Origin: Providencia sp.
GTDB taxonomy: Bacteria > Pseudomonadota > Gammaproteobacteria > Enterobacterales > Enterobacteriaceae
DNA length: 64,000 nucleotides
Direction: 5' to 3'
Assembly (NCBI RefSeq): GCF_003533305.1
Contig: NZ_DOEH01000005.1
Location: forward strand, 36,991 to 100,990
Shown one piece after another: positions 29,365-40,114 of this stretch. The notes beneath the pieces are model-generated. The model worked only from the letters and a program-made list of their open reading frames with translations, made no database searches and was not told the DNA's origin. The position numbers and the translations under genes are program-made. Position 1 is the first letter of the stretch; each line of letters begins with the position of its first letter.

Positions 29365-31962
29365 GTGCTAGAAGAATACCGTAAGCACGTAGCCGAGCGT
29401 GCCGCACAAGGGATTGTCCCTAAGCCATTAGATGCGTCACAAGTAGCTGCACTAGTCGAGTTACTAAAAAACCCACCCAAAGGTGAAGAAGATTTCTTGT
29501 TAGATCTGTTAACCAACCGCGTCCCTCCAGGTGTTGATGAAGCAGCGTACGTAAAAGCTGGATTTTTAGCTGCAATTGCAAAAGGCGAAACTGCCTCCCC
29601 TTTAATCTCCCCTGAAAAAGCAATCGAACTACTCGGTACTATGCAGGGTGGATATAATATTCATGCATTGATTGATGCTTTGGATGATACCAAATTAGCC
29701 CCAATCGCTGCGAAAGCACTTTCCCATACCTTATTAATGTTCGATAACTTCTATGATGTAGAAGAAAAAGCGAAAGCTGGGAATGTGCATGCAAAACAAG
29801 TTATTGAATCATGGGCAAACGCTGAGTGGTTCACTCAACGTCCCGCGCTAGCAGAGAAAATAACTGTCACTGTATTTAAAGTGACAGGAGAAACTAATAC
29901 CGATGATTTATCGCCTGCACCTGATGCATGGTCGCGCCCAGATATTCCTCTGCATGCATTAGCAATGCTGAAGAATGAGCGTGAAGGTATTGTGCCTGAT
30001 GAGGTCGGTAATGTTGGCCCAATTAAACAGATTGAAGCATTAAATAAAAAAGGTTTCCCATTAGCTTACGTTGGTGACGTAGTGGGTACCGGTTCTTCAC
30101 GTAAATCTGCAACTAACTCCGTTTTATGGTTTATGGGTGATGATATTCCATTCGTACCAAATAAACGCGGCGGTGGTGTCGTTCTCGGTAGTAAAATCGC
30201 ACCAATCTTCTTTAATACTATGGAAGATGCAGGCGCGTTACCGATTGAAGTGGAAGTATCGAAACTAAATATGGGTGATGTAATTGATATCTATCCATTT
30301 AAAGGTGAAGTCCGTAACCACGAAACTGGCGAGTTACTTGAGAAATTTGAACTGAAAACGGATGTTCTGATTGATGAAGTTCGTGCAGGCGGTCGTATTC
30401 CTCTGATTATCGGTCGTGGACTAACGGCAAAAGCACGTGAGTCATTAGGTTTAGCGATTTCTGATATTTTCCGTCATGCTAAAACAGTTGCACAAAGTAA
30501 TCGTGGCTATTCATTGGCTCAAAAAATGGTTGGTCGTGCTTGTGGCCATGCGGGTATTCGTCCTGGTGAATATTGTGAACCTAAGATGACGTCTGTGGGT
30601 TCTCAAGATACTACGGGTCCGATGACTCGTGATGAGCTAAAAGATTTGGCCTGTCTTGGGTTTTCTGCCGATTTAGTGATGCAGTCTTTCTGCCATACTG
30701 CTGCTTATCCAAAACCTGTTGATGTTACAACTCACCATACTTTGCCTGATTTCATTATGAATCGCGGTGGTGTTTCTCTACGTCCGGGAGATGGTATTAT
30801 TCACTCTTGGTTAAACCGTATGCTGTTGCCTGACACTGTAGGTACTGGTGGCGATTCACATACTCGCTTCCCTATTGGTATCTCTTTCCCTGCAGGCTCC
30901 GGGTTAGTCGCATTTGCTGCGGCAACGGGCGTTATGCCATTAGATATGCCTGAATCGGTATTGGTTCGCTTTAAGGGCGAAATGCAACCAGGTATTACTT
31001 TACGTGACCTTGTTCATGCCATTCCATTGTATGCAATTAAAGATGGTTTACTGACTGTTGAGAAAAAAGGTAAGAAAAACATTTTCTCAGGTCGCATCTT
31101 GGAAATTGAAGGTTTACCTGAGCTCAAAGTTGAGCAAGCATTTGAATTAGCGGATGCTTCTGCTGAGCGTTCTGCTGCTGGCTGTACTATTAAGTTAGAT
31201 AAAGCGCCGATTACTGAATATCTACAATCAAACATTGTTCTTTTGAAATGGATGATATCGGAAGGTTATGGCGATCGCCGTACCATAGAGCGTCGAATTA
31301 AAGGCATGGAAAGCTGGTTAGCTGACCCGCAACTGCTCGAAGGTGACGCAGATGCAGAATATGCGGCTGTGATTGAAATCGATTTGAATGATATCAAACA
31401 ACCTATTTTGTGTGCGCCTAATGATCCAGATGATGCGCGCTTACTGTCTGATGTACAAAATGCGAAAATTGATGAAGTGTTTATTGGTTCTTGTATGACC
31501 AACATCGGCCACTTCCGTGCCGCCGGTAAGTTATTAGATTCACATAAAGGCCAATTACCAACACGTTTATGGGTTGCTCCTCCAACGAAGATGGATGCAG
31601 CGCAGTTAACTGAAGAAGGCTATTATAGCGTCTTTGGTAAGAGCGGAGCACGTATTGAAGTGCCTGGCTGTTCACTGTGTATGGGTAACCAAGCGCGTGT
31701 TGCCGATGGTGCAACGGTTGTTTCGACTTCAACTCGTAACTTCCCTAACCGCTTAGGCACGGGTGCGAATGTTTACCTCGCTTCTGCTGAGCTAGCTGCT
31801 GTGGCTTCTCTATTGGGTCGTCTACCGACGCCAGAAGAGTATTTACAGTATATGAATAAAGTGGATGAAACGGCGGAAGATACCTACCGTTATCTGAACT
31901 TTGATCAATTAGCTCAGTACACTGAAAAAGCAGATACTGTTATTTTCCAAACAGCGGTTTAA
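29365..31962 (+). CDS. acnB: Bifunctional aconitate hydratase 2 / 2-methylisocitrate dehydratase
   Basis: AcnB interconverts citrate and isocitrate in the TCA cycle with a [4Fe-4S] cluster. As apoprotein it binds mRNAs including its own. The 865 residues match E. coli AcnB throughout: an N-terminal HEAT-like domain, the swivel domain, and catalytic domains with the cluster cysteines in [10 protein letters not shown] and [10 protein letters not shown]. The start is GTG at 29365 with GAGGAG upstream. It is flanked by a good extended -10 promoter and a strong terminator, so it is a single-gene unit. Confidence 0.98.
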   Translation: MLEEYRKHVAERAAQGIVPKPLDASQVAALVELLKNPPKGEEDFLLDLLTNRVPPGVDEAAYVKAGFLAAIAKGETASPLISPEKAIELLGTMQGGYNIHALIDALDDTKLAPIAAKALSHTLLMFDNFYDVEEKAKAGNVHAKQVIESWANAEWFTQRPALAEKITVTVFKVTGETNTDDLSPAPDAWSRPDIPLHALAMLKNEREGIVPDEVGNVGPIKQIEALNKKGFPLAYVGDVVGTGSSRKSATNSVLWFMGDDIPFVPNKRGGGVVLGSKIAPIFFNTMEDAGALPIEVEVSKLNMGDVIDIYPFKGEVRNHETGELLEKFELKTDVLIDEVRAGGRIPLIIGRGLTAKARESLGLAISDIFRHAKTVAQSNRGYSLAQKMVGRACGHAGIRPGEYCEPKMTSVGSQDTTGPMTRDELKDLACLGFSADLVMQSFCHTAAYPKPVDVTTHHTLPDFIMNRGGVSLRPGDGIIHSWLNRMLLPDTVGTGGDSHTRFPIGISFPAGSGLVAFAAATGVMPLDMPESVLVRFKGEMQPGITLRDLVHAIPLYAIKDGLLTVEKKGKKNIFSGRILEIEGLPELKVEQAFELADASAERSAAGCTIKLDKAPITEYLQSNIVLLKWMISEGYGDRRTIERRIKGMESWLADPQLLEGDADAEYAAVIEIDLNDIKQPILCAPNDPDDARLLSDVQNAKIDEVFIGSCMTNIGHFRAAGKLLDSHKGQLPTRLWVAPPTKMDAAQLTEEGYYSVFGKSGARIEVPGCSLCMGNQARVADGATVVSTSTRNFPNRLGTGANVYLASAELAAVASLLGRLPTPEEYLQYMNKVDETAEDTYRYLNFDQLAQYTEKADTVIFQTAV

Positions 31963-31997
31963 TTGATATTCAAGTAACTTTTTAATACTTGGTATCT

Positions 31998-32029
31998 AAA
32001 AGCACCTCTCCATAAAGGGGTGCTTTTTT
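31998..32029 (+). terminator. Rho-independent terminator after acnB
   Basis: Stem AAAAGCACC/GGTGCTTTT extended by two more pairs, an eight-base loop, and a T-rich tail, 36 bases after the stop. It may serve both strands. Confidence 0.9.
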
Positions 32030-32044
32030 ATTTTAGGCGCTATA

Positions 32045-32422
32045 TTAAATATATTCTGATATCTCAATTAAATTTAAATCAGGATCGCGAATATAAATAG
32101 AGATAATTGCGCCTACCGCTCCAGTACGTTTAATAGGGCCTTCTATAATATCAACACCTTGTTGCAGAATGTGGGCTTGGAATTGTTCTAGGGGCCACTG
32201 GCTGATAAAACATAAATCTAATGAGCCCGGTACAGGTAAGTGTGCTTTTGGCTCAAACTCTTTACCATATTGATGAATATTAATTTTTTGTTGACCAAAT
32301 TGTAATGCGTAGCGTTGTTCACCAAAGGTAATAACCTTCATATTTAAGACTCTTTGATAAAAATCTAGGCAAGAATCTACATTCATTGTAGTGAGGACTA
32401 GGTGATCTAAGCGTTCAAGCAT
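32045..32422 (-). CDS. VOC-superfamily protein (virulence-protein STM3117-like)
   Basis: The 125-residue protein starts with RLDHLVLTTMNVDSCLDFYQRVL, the first VOC metal-ligand His and helix, has the pair KINIHQYG, and ends with IYIRDPDLNLIEISEY, carrying the last ligand Glu. This pattern is typical of small glyoxalase-like proteins common in enterobacteria, some of which are annotated as virulence-associated from Salmonella. The substrate is unknown. It is convergent with acnB and divergent from yacL. Confidence 0.82.
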   Translation of the reverse strand: MLERLDHLVLTTMNVDSCLDFYQRVLNMKVITFGEQRYALQFGQQKINIHQYGKEFEPKAHLPVPGSLDLCFISQWPLEQFQAHILQQGVDIIEGPIKRTGAVGAIISIYIRDPDLNLIEISEYI

Positions 32423-32608
32423 AGTGATATTTCCAATAATTATAATTTGGTGCGTGATATTAACTTGGTGATTGTTTTTTAGTGAGACTAGTTCTGCTTT
32501 TAATCAATGATAGCGGGTTTTATCTATTGTGTAGTGAATACCTCTCAACAATATTGCTTTTCTCACGTTATAATTAATCATAACGAAGTAACGAGTAGGA
32601 GAGAGTAT

Positions 32609-32974
32609 ATGGACTACCAATTTTCGCATGATATGGCAGGAAGTGTCAGTGCAAGTTTTTCAATGGATCATGAAGCTGTTGGATATTGGCTCAATGAAGA
32701 GGTAAAAGGTGATTTAAGTTTGCTCGATACTATCGAAGAAAATTATGAGCGCTTAAAAGGAAGTGAAAAACAGTGGGAACTGATTGGTCATGAATATACT
32801 TTACTGTTAGATGATGAAGAAGTGATGATCCGTGCAAATTTATTATCATTTGAAACGGAAGGCCTAGAAGAAGGCATGAGCTATTATGATAATGAAAGTA
32901 TTGCGTTTTGTGGTGTCGATGATTTCATTTTAATGCTCAAAGATTATCGAGAATTTGTAATTGAAAATAAATAA
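32609..32974 (+). CDS. yacL: UPF0231 family protein YacL
   Basis: This is a conserved 121-residue acidic cytoplasmic protein of unknown function that follows acnB in E. coli too. Matching segments are MDYQFSHDMAG, AVGYWLNEEVKGDLSLLD, GHEYTLLLDDEEVMIRANLL and SYYDNESIAFCGVDDF. The ATG at 32609 is preferred, with AGGAGA just upstream and the family N-terminus MDYxF; the frame is open 34 codons earlier. It marks the right end of the ftsZ-acnB type block. Confidence 0.93.
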   Translation: MDYQFSHDMAGSVSASFSMDHEAVGYWLNEEVKGDLSLLDTIEENYERLKGSEKQWELIGHEYTLLLDDEEVMIRANLLSFETEGLEEGMSYYDNESIAFCGVDDFILMLKDYREFVIENK

Positions 32975-33127
32975 GATAACTTTTTTTCATTGATTTATTT
33001 TATGTTTTAATACATTTTCGTTATTCTTTGACTAAGATAACTCAAATGCTTACTCATTATCGCTGAGTAATGTGTTTAAAATTGAAATTTATACCCATAA
33101 AATAATTTAATTCGAAGGAACAAATAT

Positions 33128-34000
33128 ATGAATACTGATGATGTTACAGGCGCGTTGAATGATGCAACGAATTGGTTTGCGGCCAACCAAGATCTGTTAG
33201 TCCAGTATGTCGTGAATATAGTTTCAGCGCTTCTTATTTTGATCGTCGGTATGGTGATCGCAAAAGCGGTTGGGCGCGGTCTGCATCGTATAATGACGAT
33301 GAAAGGTATCGACACAACTGTTAGTGATTTTCTTTCCGCTATCGTACGCTATACCATTGTCGCATTTACCTTAATTGCTGTACTCGGTAAGATTGGTGTT
33401 CAAACTGCATCTGTTATTGCAGTGATGGGTGCGGCGGGATTGGCCGTTGGTCTTGCATTACAAAATTCATTGGGTAACTTTGCTGCGGGCGTGTTATTGG
33501 TGATTTTTAGACCATTAAAAGCGGGTGAATACGTCACTATTGGTGCAGTAGAAGGGACGGTTCAAAACGTACAAATTTTCTCTACCACGTTAAAAACTGG
33601 GGATGATCGTATTATTGTTATCCCAAATGGTAAAATCATTGCTGATAATATCATTAACGTTTCTCGTGAACCGAATCGCCGTACTGACATCACTGTCGGT
33701 GTCGATTACAATTCCGATATTGATGTTGTGAAAAAAGTTTTGGGTGACATTGTTGCCGCTGATAACCGTATTCAGCATGATAAAGGCGTAACTATTCGCT
33801 TACATGAAATGGCGCCATCTTCATTAAATTATTTAGTCCGTTTTTGGACAACCAATGGCGATGCATGGCCAGTTTATTGGGATTTAATGGAAGAATTTAA
33901 GCGTGCTTTAGATAAACATAATATTGGTATCCCATTTCCACAAATGGATGTTCATGTCCATAAGCAAAATTCAGAAGCATCAAAGATCTCAGCAGAGTAA
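33128..34000 (+). CDS. mscS: Small-conductance mechanosensitive channel MscS
   Basis: MscS opens under membrane tension in hypo-osmotic shock. The 290-residue protein has three N-terminal transmembrane helices, with the pore helix TM3 rich in Gly/Ala (AAGLAVGLALQNSLGNFAAG). The beta domain (FRPLKAGEYVTIGAVEGTVQNVQ) and the cytoplasmic cage (TTNGDAWPVYWDLMEEFKRAL) follow. E. coli MscS is 286 residues. It is the first gene after the break in gene order relative to E. coli at about 33000. Confidence 0.95.
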   Translation: MNTDDVTGALNDATNWFAANQDLLVQYVVNIVSALLILIVGMVIAKAVGRGLHRIMTMKGIDTTVSDFLSAIVRYTIVAFTLIAVLGKIGVQTASVIAVMGAAGLAVGLALQNSLGNFAAGVLLVIFRPLKAGEYVTIGAVEGTVQNVQIFSTTLKTGDDRIIVIPNGKIIADNIINVSREPNRRTDITVGVDYNSDIDVVKKVLGDIVAADNRIQHDKGVTIRLHEMAPSSLNYLVRFWTTNGDAWPVYWDLMEEFKRALDKHNIGIPFPQMDVHVHKQNSEASKISAE

Positions 34001-34026
34001 ATTTTATTACTGCTGATTATGACTAA

Positions 34027-34062
34027 AAAAATTGGTGTTATCTTTGGGTAATGCCAATTTTT
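34027..34062 (+). terminator. Terminator after mscS
   Basis: A 14-base-pair stem AAAAATTGGTGTTA/TAATGCCAATTTTT with two G-U pairs and an eight-base loop, ending in a T run, 26 bases after the stop. Confidence 0.8.
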
Positions 34063-34261
34063 AATAGCTTTATGATTGTAACCTAGTTTAATCGCTTAAA
34101 TTGTACCCCTTTCTCTGTTGTCTCGTTATCTTTCTAATAACTATTTCCCTTGAAATGAATAAGTATTGCTTATGAGCTATTAGATTTAATAATTTTAACT
34201 AATGGCCTTTTGTCGATAATATTCATTTCATACTAATTGAATAATTATTTGGAAATAGTGC

Positions 34262-34882
34262 ATGTTTACGATTTATTTACAGGGTGTTTTACTCGGCGCT
34301 GCAATGATATTACCGTTAGGCCCGCAAAATGCATTTGTTCTACAACAGGGCAGTCGAAAGCAGTTTCATTTGATGAGTGCATTACTATGCGCTTTAAGTG
34401 ATACGTTATTAATTATTGCCGGCGTGTTTGGTGGCAGTGCGTTATTGAGCCAATCTGAAATTCTCATGCAGTTGATTACTTGGGCTGGTGTGGTCTTTTT
34501 GCTTTGGTATGGTTATGGTGCATTTCGTACCGCAATGAGTCCAGATGATATTATTCTTCAAGTTGAAAAGAAAAATTTGACCCGTTGGAAAGTGATTCTG
34601 ACATTATTTGCAGTTACATGGTTAAATCCGCATGTTTATCTCGATACCTTTGTAGTGTTAGGAAGTGTAGGAAGTCAATTAGAAGACACATTTCGCCCAT
34701 GGTTTACGGCGGGAGCATTGACGGCATCTTTTGTTTGGTTTTTTGCGCTAGCGGCTTTGGCCGCATGGTTTTCGCCGGTGTTAAATAAACCCCGTTCACA
34801 ACGCATTATTAATGTATTTGTGGGAACGGTCATGTGGTTTATTGCCTTTCAACTGGCAAAGCAGGGAATAGAATATTTGTAA
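34262..34882 (+). CDS. argO: Arginine exporter ArgO (LysE family)
   Basis: ArgO exports arginine (and canavanine) across the inner membrane; in E. coli it is activated by ArgP, whose gene is also here at 35731. The 206 residues include the LysE-family N-terminus ([23 protein letters not shown]), the conserved [16 protein letters not shown], and about six hydrophobic helices. The order mscS-argO-yggE-argP is the same as in E. coli. Confidence 0.94.
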   Translation: MFTIYLQGVLLGAAMILPLGPQNAFVLQQGSRKQFHLMSALLCALSDTLLIIAGVFGGSALLSQSEILMQLITWAGVVFLLWYGYGAFRTAMSPDDIILQVEKKNLTRWKVILTLFAVTWLNPHVYLDTFVVLGSVGSQLEDTFRPWFTAGALTASFVWFFALAALAAWFSPVLNKPRSQRIINVFVGTVMWFIAFQLAKQGIEYL

Positions 34883-34999
34883 TTTAGCCTTATTCTGAAT
34901 CGCACTTTCTAGTGAATGTGGTAATGTAAAATAAGTATAAGGGAGAGTTTATGGTGAATTCTCTCTTTTTAGAGTGTAAAAATCCAATTGGGAGGTTCT

Positions 35000-35734
35000 G
35001 TGAAATTAAAATCTTTAGTTCTTGCTGCCATGATGGCAGGTATTGCGGTTCCTACCTTGTCCCTTGCTGATGCACTTCCATCAGGGGCTCATATTACAAC
35101 ATCAGGCAATGCAATTATTAAAGCGTCTCCTGATATGGCAACACTTAATATTAACGTTGAAGTGACCGAAAAAGATGCCGCCGCGGCTAAAGCTGGCGTA
35201 GATAAGCGTGTTGCTGAATATTTTGAGTTCTTAAAGAAAAATGGTATTGAAAAGAAAGATATCAATGCTGCTAATGTGCGAACTCAACCTAAATATGAAT
35301 ATAATAATGAAACGCAAAAATCGACTATTGTCGGTTATACCGCAGTGCGTAGCGTTGAAGTTAAAGTGAATAAATTAGATCAACTTAATACATTGCTTGA
35401 TGGTGCACTTGCATCAGGGCTGAATGAAATTAGTTCGGTTCAATTTGGTGTTATTAACCCGCAGCAATATCGTGATGAAGCGCGCACTAAAGCGATGCAA
35501 AATGCAATAGAGCAAGCGAATGCGTTAGCGAAAGGGTTCAATGTGCAATTAGGACCTGTTTATAGCATTAACTATAATGCGCCAAACGCAGTGCCGTTCC
35601 CAATATCACCAAGAAATCTTAGTGCTAAAATGAATGCAGCAGGTGCTCAAGATCTCAATGTTAATGAGACCTATGAGCAAGAAAGCATTGATTTTAATGA
35701 TCAAGTTGACGTTGTATTTGAACTGAAACGTTAG
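35000..35734 (+). CDS. yggE: SIMPL-domain periplasmic protein YggE
   Basis: YggE is a periplasmic SIMPL (DUF541) protein linked to oxidative stress resistance in E. coli. The 244-residue product has a signal peptide with cleavage after SLA (about residue 23), then the SIMPL domain with [28 protein letters not shown] and [12 protein letters not shown]. The start GTG at 35000 follows GGAGG; an in-frame TTG twelve bases earlier overlaps the ribosome-binding site and is unlikely. Its stop overlaps that of the convergent argP by three bases. Confidence 0.93.
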   Translation: MKLKSLVLAAMMAGIAVPTLSLADALPSGAHITTSGNAIIKASPDMATLNINVEVTEKDAAAAKAGVDKRVAEYFEFLKKNGIEKKDINAANVRTQPKYEYNNETQKSTIVGYTAVRSVEVKVNKLDQLNTLLDGALASGLNEISSVQFGVINPQQYRDEARTKAMQNAIEQANALAKGFNVQLGPVYSINYNAPNAVPFPISPRNLSAKMNAAGAQDLNVNETYEQESIDFNDQVDVVFELKR

Positions 35735-36645
35735 TTTTCAATAGCCATATCATCATCTTGTTTTAACATCTGGCGCCCGGTTTTGAGTAGGGCGTCAGTC
35801 ACTTTCTTCATTGTTCTGCTTTCAGGGGCAAAACGATGCCAATACAGCATACGTCTTTGACATAAGCCTGGCGTTAAATCGACCAATTCACCATTTTTTA
35901 ATTCATTCGCAATTTGTAAGTGTGGGATCATACAGCAAGTTGAACCTTGTTTGGCTAGCTGCACAAATGCCTCTGATGAATTAACAATATGGCATGGAAC
36001 ACTGCCTGGAGATAAACCAAAGTTTTGCTGTACGAAGGCCTGATGCATATCATCTAAATGGTCAAAAGCTACTGCCGGCGCTTTAAGTAGGGAAGCGCGA
36101 GTTACACCCTCGGGGAAATATTGCGCAGCAAAACCTGGGGAGGCCACAAAGATATAATCTAATGCGCCGAGCTTATCAACTAAGCATCCTGGCAGCGCTT
36201 GTGGTTGGATACTGATAGCGCCAACAACTTCACCACGTCTTAATCGTTCCTGAGTGCGAGTTTCATCTTCCACTTGGATATTCAATCGTACAGGGCTATT
36301 GATTAATACAGGATTCAGTGCAGGTAAAAACCAAGTTGCTAAACTATCGGCGTTGACTGCAAGTGATAAAAGTAATGGGGTTGAGCCACCGTTTTCATCT
36401 CCGAGCCATTGTTCTTCTAATAATTCAACTTGATGAAGTAGTGCTAATAGCTTTTGCCCTTGCTCCGTTGGATGCGGCGGTACTGTTCGAACAAGCAGTG
36501 GCTGCCCAAATAGGTTCTCTAACTGTTTGATCCGTTGTGAAACAGCAGATTGAGTGATACAAAGTTTTTGGGCTGCACGTTCAAAACCTCGTTCACGAAT
36601 GACGGCATCCAGTGCTTGCAACGCGCGGTAATCAGGGCGCTTCAT
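35731..36645 (-). CDS. argP: LysR-type regulator ArgP (IciA)
   Basis: ArgP activates argO in response to arginine and lysine and controls several amino acid genes. The 304-residue protein has the LysR helix-turn-helix at residues 3-60 ([20 protein letters not shown], then [12 protein letters not shown]) and the usual effector domain. The ATG at 36645 with AGGAG upstream is preferred over an upstream in-frame ATG. It is convergent and slightly overlapping with yggE and divergent from rpiA (202 bases between starts). Confidence 0.95.
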   Translation of the reverse strand: MKRPDYRALQALDAVIRERGFERAAQKLCITQSAVSQRIKQLENLFGQPLLVRTVPPHPTEQGQKLLALLHQVELLEEQWLGDENGGSTPLLLSLAVNADSLATWFLPALNPVLINSPVRLNIQVEDETRTQERLRRGEVVGAISIQPQALPGCLVDKLGALDYIFVASPGFAAQYFPEGVTRASLLKAPAVAFDHLDDMHQAFVQQNFGLSPGSVPCHIVNSSEAFVQLAKQGSTCCMIPHLQIANELKNGELVDLTPGLCQRRMLYWHRFAPESRTMKKVTDALLKTGRQMLKQDDDMAIEN

Positions 36646-36847
36646 CGAGAAATCTCCTTTTGTTATTCTATTGCGCACTATGCCATAGTTTTACATATAA
36701 CACCTGAAATTATTATCCACACTCGATAAAACACAAGAACTAGAGCACAAACATCACTAACAAAACTGCAACTGACAACATGTCCGGTATATACTATTGT
36801 TTGATAGAACTTAATGACGACTTAATTAAATAGCAAAAGGTACTAGC

Positions 36848-37507
36848 ATGACTCAGGAAGAATTGAAAAAAGCGGTAGGCTGGGCAGCATTGGAATATGT
36901 CAAACCGGGCACTATTGTTGGTGTTGGTACAGGTTCAACGGCATCTCATTTTATTGATGCGTTGGCAACAATGAAAGATAAAATTGAAGGCGCAGTATCC
37001 AGTTCTGAGGCATCAACACAGAAATTAAAATCACTGGGTATTCCTGTGTTTGATTGCAATGAAGTGGATTCATTGGATGTATACGTTGATGGCGCAGATG
37101 AAGTTGACCATCATATGAATATGATCAAAGGCGGTGGCGCGGCATTGACTCGTGAGAAAATTGTTTCTGCTATCGCAAAAACGTTTGTGTGTATTGTTGA
37201 TCAATCCAAATTAGTTGATGTGCTAGGTAAATTTCCATTACCTATTGAAGTGATACCGATGGCACGTAGTTATGTTGCGCGTGAACTCGTTAAAATGGGC
37301 GGAACACCTGAATATCGCCAGAACGTAATAACTGATAACGGCAATGTTATTTTAGATGTTTACAATTTAAATATTGTTAATCCTGTTGCGTTAGAAAATA
37401 AAATTAACGGTATTGCAGGGGTGGTAACAGTAGGTTTATTTGCAAATCGTGGTGCTGATGTTGTTTTAATGGGTACTTCAGAAGGCGTGAAAACTATTAA
37501 ATTATAA
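36848..37507 (+). CDS. rpiA: Ribose-5-phosphate isomerase A
   Basis: RpiA interconverts ribose-5-phosphate and ribulose-5-phosphate in the pentose phosphate pathway. The 219 residues match the E. coli length and show [15 protein letters not shown] (phosphate-binding), [24 protein letters not shown] (catalytic Asp/Glu/Lys region) and the C-terminal [12 protein letters not shown]. It ends in a strong terminator and is followed by serA. Confidence 0.97.
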   Translation: MTQEELKKAVGWAALEYVKPGTIVGVGTGSTASHFIDALATMKDKIEGAVSSSEASTQKLKSLGIPVFDCNEVDSLDVYVDGADEVDHHMNMIKGGGAALTREKIVSAIAKTFVCIVDQSKLVDVLGKFPLPIEVIPMARSYVARELVKMGGTPEYRQNVITDNGNVILDVYNLNIVNPVALENKINGIAGVVTVGLFANRGADVVLMGTSEGVKTIKL

Positions 37508-37553
37508 TTTCAAATTATTGAAATAAAGTTATATAAATCAACTAATAATATGT

Positions 37554-37592
37554 AAGCCAGCTAATGAATTTATTAGTTGGCTTATTTTTTTA
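37554..37592 (+). terminator. Rho-independent terminator after rpiA
   Basis: A 12-base-pair stem AAGCCAGCTAAT/ATTAGTTGGCTT with one G-U pair and a six-base loop, followed by ATTTTTTTA. Confidence 0.9.
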
Positions 37593-37886
37593 TCGTTTGA
37601 AAATCAAGCTACTAATTAGTTTTATCGATATGACCTAGTTAAAATTTATTTTAATTTTTTTTATAACAACCTATTTTGGTGAGATATGTCACAGTAATGG
37701 GCATTACTTAGGCAAAATCCTTATATTGTGTTACCCCTCCTGATTTTCTGTGGTTTAACTTCTTTTTCCTCGCACTTTTTAGAGAGTACAAGGCAAACGA
37801 TTGTATTGATACTGCGCCGTTTTTTGTTATGTTGGTACACGGAAGATTCATCTGTTATAAATTTTAAGCACGATAGGGTAGGGGAA
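37593..37886. promoter_or_regulatory. serA upstream region
   Basis: About 300 bases of AT-rich sequence between the rpiA terminator and serA. An open frame runs into serA from 37728, but the first 53 codons do not resemble SerA. The region is expected to hold the serA promoter and, by analogy with E. coli, Lrp-type control. No clear box was identified. Confidence 0.4.
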
Positions 37887-39137
37887 ATGGTTAAGGTATC
37901 TTTGCATAAAGACAAAATTAAATTTTTACTGCTAGAAGGTGTTCATCAAAGCGCAGTTGATAATCTAAAGGCAGCAGGCTACACCAACATCGAATATCAT
38001 AAAGGCGCATTGTCAGACGAAGAATTAAAAGAAGCGATCAAAGATGCGCGTTTTGTTGGTATTCGTTCTCGTACTCACCTAACAGAAGAAATTTTTGCTG
38101 CAGCTGAAAAATTAGTCGCAGTGGGTTGTTTCTGTATTGGAACAAACCAAGTTGAATTAGATGCGGCGGCTAAACGCGGTATTCCTGTTTTCAACGCACC
38201 GTTTTCAAATACACGTTCTGTAGCTGAAATGGTGTTGGGGCAATTACTGCTCTTGTTACGTCGTATTCCAGAAGCGAATATGCAAGCTCATCGCGGTATT
38301 TGGGACAAGCAAGCAAAAGGCTGTTTTGAAGCACGTGGCAAGCGCTTAGGTATTATCGGTTATGGTCATATTGGTACTCAATTGGGGATATTGGCCGAAG
38401 GTATTGGGATGGATGTCTATTTTTATGATATCGAAAACAAGTTACCTTTAGGCAATGCCACTCAAGTGCGCTCATTAACTGAGTTACTCAATATGAGTGA
38501 TGTAGTTAGTTTGCATGTGCCAGAAACACAAAGCACTAAAAATATGATTGGTAAAGAGCAGTTTGATCGAATGAAGCCGGGCGCAATTTTTATTAATGCC
38601 GCTCGCGGTACGGTCGTTGATATCCCTGCTCTCGCCGCTGCTTTAGAAAGTAAACATTTATCAGGTGCCGCTGTGGATGTTTTCCCAACAGAACCTGCGA
38701 CTAATAAAGATCCTAATGACCCATTCTTGTCTGAACTGATTAAGTTCGACAATGTGATTCTGACGCCACATATCGGTGGTTCAACGGAAGAAGCTCAAGA
38801 AAATATTGGATTAGAAGTTGCTAGCAAATTAGCAAAATACTCTGACAACGGCTCAACGCTTTCAGCGGTTAATTTCCCTGAAGTATCGCTGCCAGTACAC
38901 ACTGATGATACTAACCGTTTACTGCATATTCATGAAAACCGTCCTGGTATGATGAATAGCATAAACCAAGTGTTTACGGATAATAATATTAATGTTGTCG
39001 GACAATACTTGCGCACAACAGGTAACGTCGGCTATGTCGTCATTGATGTTCTAACTCAGAAACCGAATCAAGCTGATGATGTATTAATTAGATTAAAAGA
39101 ACTGCCGGGTACTATTCGTGCACGTTTGTTGTTCTAG
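37887..39137 (+). CDS. serA: D-3-phosphoglycerate dehydrogenase
   Basis: SerA oxidises 3-phosphoglycerate as the first step of serine synthesis and is inhibited by serine. The 416 residues hold the split substrate-binding domain, the NAD-binding GIIGYGHIGTQLG, the catalytic Arg/Glu/His set (ARGTVVD, EPA, and HIGGST), and a C-terminal ACT domain (HENRPGMMNSINQVF) that binds serine. The ATG at 37887 follows TAGGGG and gives MVKVSLHKDKIKFLLLEG, the family N-terminus. The order rpiA-serA with convergent fau is as in E. coli. Confidence 0.96.
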   Translation: MVKVSLHKDKIKFLLLEGVHQSAVDNLKAAGYTNIEYHKGALSDEELKEAIKDARFVGIRSRTHLTEEIFAAAEKLVAVGCFCIGTNQVELDAAAKRGIPVFNAPFSNTRSVAEMVLGQLLLLLRRIPEANMQAHRGIWDKQAKGCFEARGKRLGIIGYGHIGTQLGILAEGIGMDVYFYDIENKLPLGNATQVRSLTELLNMSDVVSLHVPETQSTKNMIGKEQFDRMKPGAIFINAARGTVVDIPALAAALESKHLSGAAVDVFPTEPATNKDPNDPFLSELIKFDNVILTPHIGGSTEEAQENIGLEVASKLAKYSDNGSTLSAVNFPEVSLPVHTDDTNRLLHIHENRPGMMNSINQVFTDNNINVVGQYLRTTGNVGYVVIDVLTQKPNQADDVLIRLKELPGTIRARLLF

Positions 39138-39179
39138 TATCGGCAATAGTATTAATAAATATTGATGAGTTTGAAATGA

Positions 39180-39212
39180 ATATGGCGCTAAATTACCAGC
39201 GCCATATTTTTT
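39180..39212. terminator. Terminator between convergent serA and fau
   Basis: Ten-base-pair stem ATATGGCGCT/AGCGCCATAT with an eight-base loop and T tail on the plus strand. One arm overlaps the last codons of fau. Confidence 0.85.
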
Positions 39213-39783
39213 GGGGTGTGATAATTTCCGGCAACGGTATATCCCAGTGTGCTACGGGAAGCGTTTCAACTTGCTGGCAATCGTGAGCAAGTCCTATGGG
39301 GATAAAACCTTTCTTCTGCCAATTCACCAGCGTTCTGTCGTAAAACCCGCCTCCCATTCCCAATCTTTGACCTTTATTATCAAAAGCAACCAACGGGATC
39401 ATCATAATATCGAGCTGCTCAAGAGGTAAAACATAGCGAACATCTAAAGGGGGTTCTTCAATATTAAAACGATTTTTAACGAGAGGCGTCTCAGGGGTAT
39501 ATTGTAAAAAGAGTAAATTATGCGCATTGAAAGGGTGTAATACAGGAAGATAGACATTTTTCTGTTGCCGCCACAAGGCATTGATGAGCGGTCTTGTATC
39601 AATTTCACCATCAAAAGAGAGAAATAAAGCAATGTTTTTTGCTTGAATGATTTCGGGTTGCTGTAGTGCATTATGCATGACTTGCTGCGCAGCAATGTGT
39701 TGCTCATCACGACTGAGTTGTTTTCGGGCGGAACGAACTGATTTTCGTATCTGTTGGCGCATGATGGAAAGTTTATCTTGCAT
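39193..39783 (-). CDS. fau: 5-formyltetrahydrofolate cyclo-ligase
   Basis: The enzyme (YgfA in E. coli) turns 5-formyltetrahydrofolate back into 5,10-methenyl-tetrahydrofolate with ATP, and is tied to persister formation. About 196 residues, with ALFLSFDGEIDTRPLI, VYLPVLHP, the ATP-binding LVAFDNKGQRLGMGGGFYDR and the C-terminal WDIPLPEIITPQKIW. Three in-frame ATGs (39798, 39783, 39762) are possible; 39783 has the best spaced AGG. It lies directly downstream of the 6S RNA gene on the same strand, as in other enterobacteria, where the two are co-transcribed. Confidence 0.92.
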   Translation of the reverse strand: MQDKLSIMRQQIRKSVRSARKQLSRDEQHIAAQQVMHNALQQPEIIQAKNIALFLSFDGEIDTRPLINALWRQQKNVYLPVLHPFNAHNLLFLQYTPETPLVKNRFNIEEPPLDVRYVLPLEQLDIMMIPLVAFDNKGQRLGMGGGFYDRTLVNWQKKGFIPIGLAHDCQQVETLPVAHWDIPLPEIITPQKIWRW

Positions 39784-39911
39784 AGCAAAACCTGTCATAA
39801 GCTCAATATGAAAATATTAGTTAGAGATGATTATTATAGGATGCTTATGTATACGATGTATATCGTAATTTAAGTAGGATAAAAGCGGTAGGGTAAAAAT
39901 AGATAATAAGA

Positions 39912-39931
39912 TAATTTCATTAAATGAAATT
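39912..39931 (-). terminator. Hairpin between 6S RNA and fau
   Basis: Inverted repeat AATTTCAT-TAAA-TGAAATT immediately downstream of the 6S RNA 3' end on its strand. It is weak and AT-rich and would allow read-through to fau. Confidence 0.4.
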
Positions 39932-40114
39932 GGGGATCTCCGAGATGCCGCTGTAGGCTGTAACCCTTGAACCCTTGGTTCAAGGTGAACGCAGCTTAGC
40001 TAACCTTTAGGCTTCCTGACGAATCAGGCATGCTCACCAGCGCAACAACCGCATTCTATTTAGTCGAAATATCGGCTCAGGGGACTCGCCCACTTGCAAA
40101 CATCTCAGAGAAAT
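39932..40114 (-). ncRNA. ssrS: 6S RNA
   Basis: This RNA mimics an open promoter and binds sigma-70 RNA polymerase in stationary phase. The minus strand reads ATTTCTCTGAGATGTTTGCA at its 5' end and AGCGGCATCTCGGAGATCCC at its 3' end, closely matching E. coli 6S RNA. It also carries the conserved CCCCTGAGCCGATATTTC and the CACCTTGAACCAAGGGTTCA hairpin region. The ends pair with each other (TCTCTGAGATG with CATCTCGGAGA). The length of 183 is that of E. coli within one base. It lies between zapA and fau, the standard position. Confidence 0.96.

Noticed and set aside
37728..37886. N-terminal extension of SerA by 53 codons
   Set aside because: The extension is Leu/Phe/Arg-rich without similarity to SerA, while the ATG at 37887 has a ribosome-binding site and the family N-terminus.
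39932..40114. tRNA or riboswitch in the structured zapA-fau spacer
   Set aside because: The sequence matches 6S RNA end to end and lies at its standard locus.
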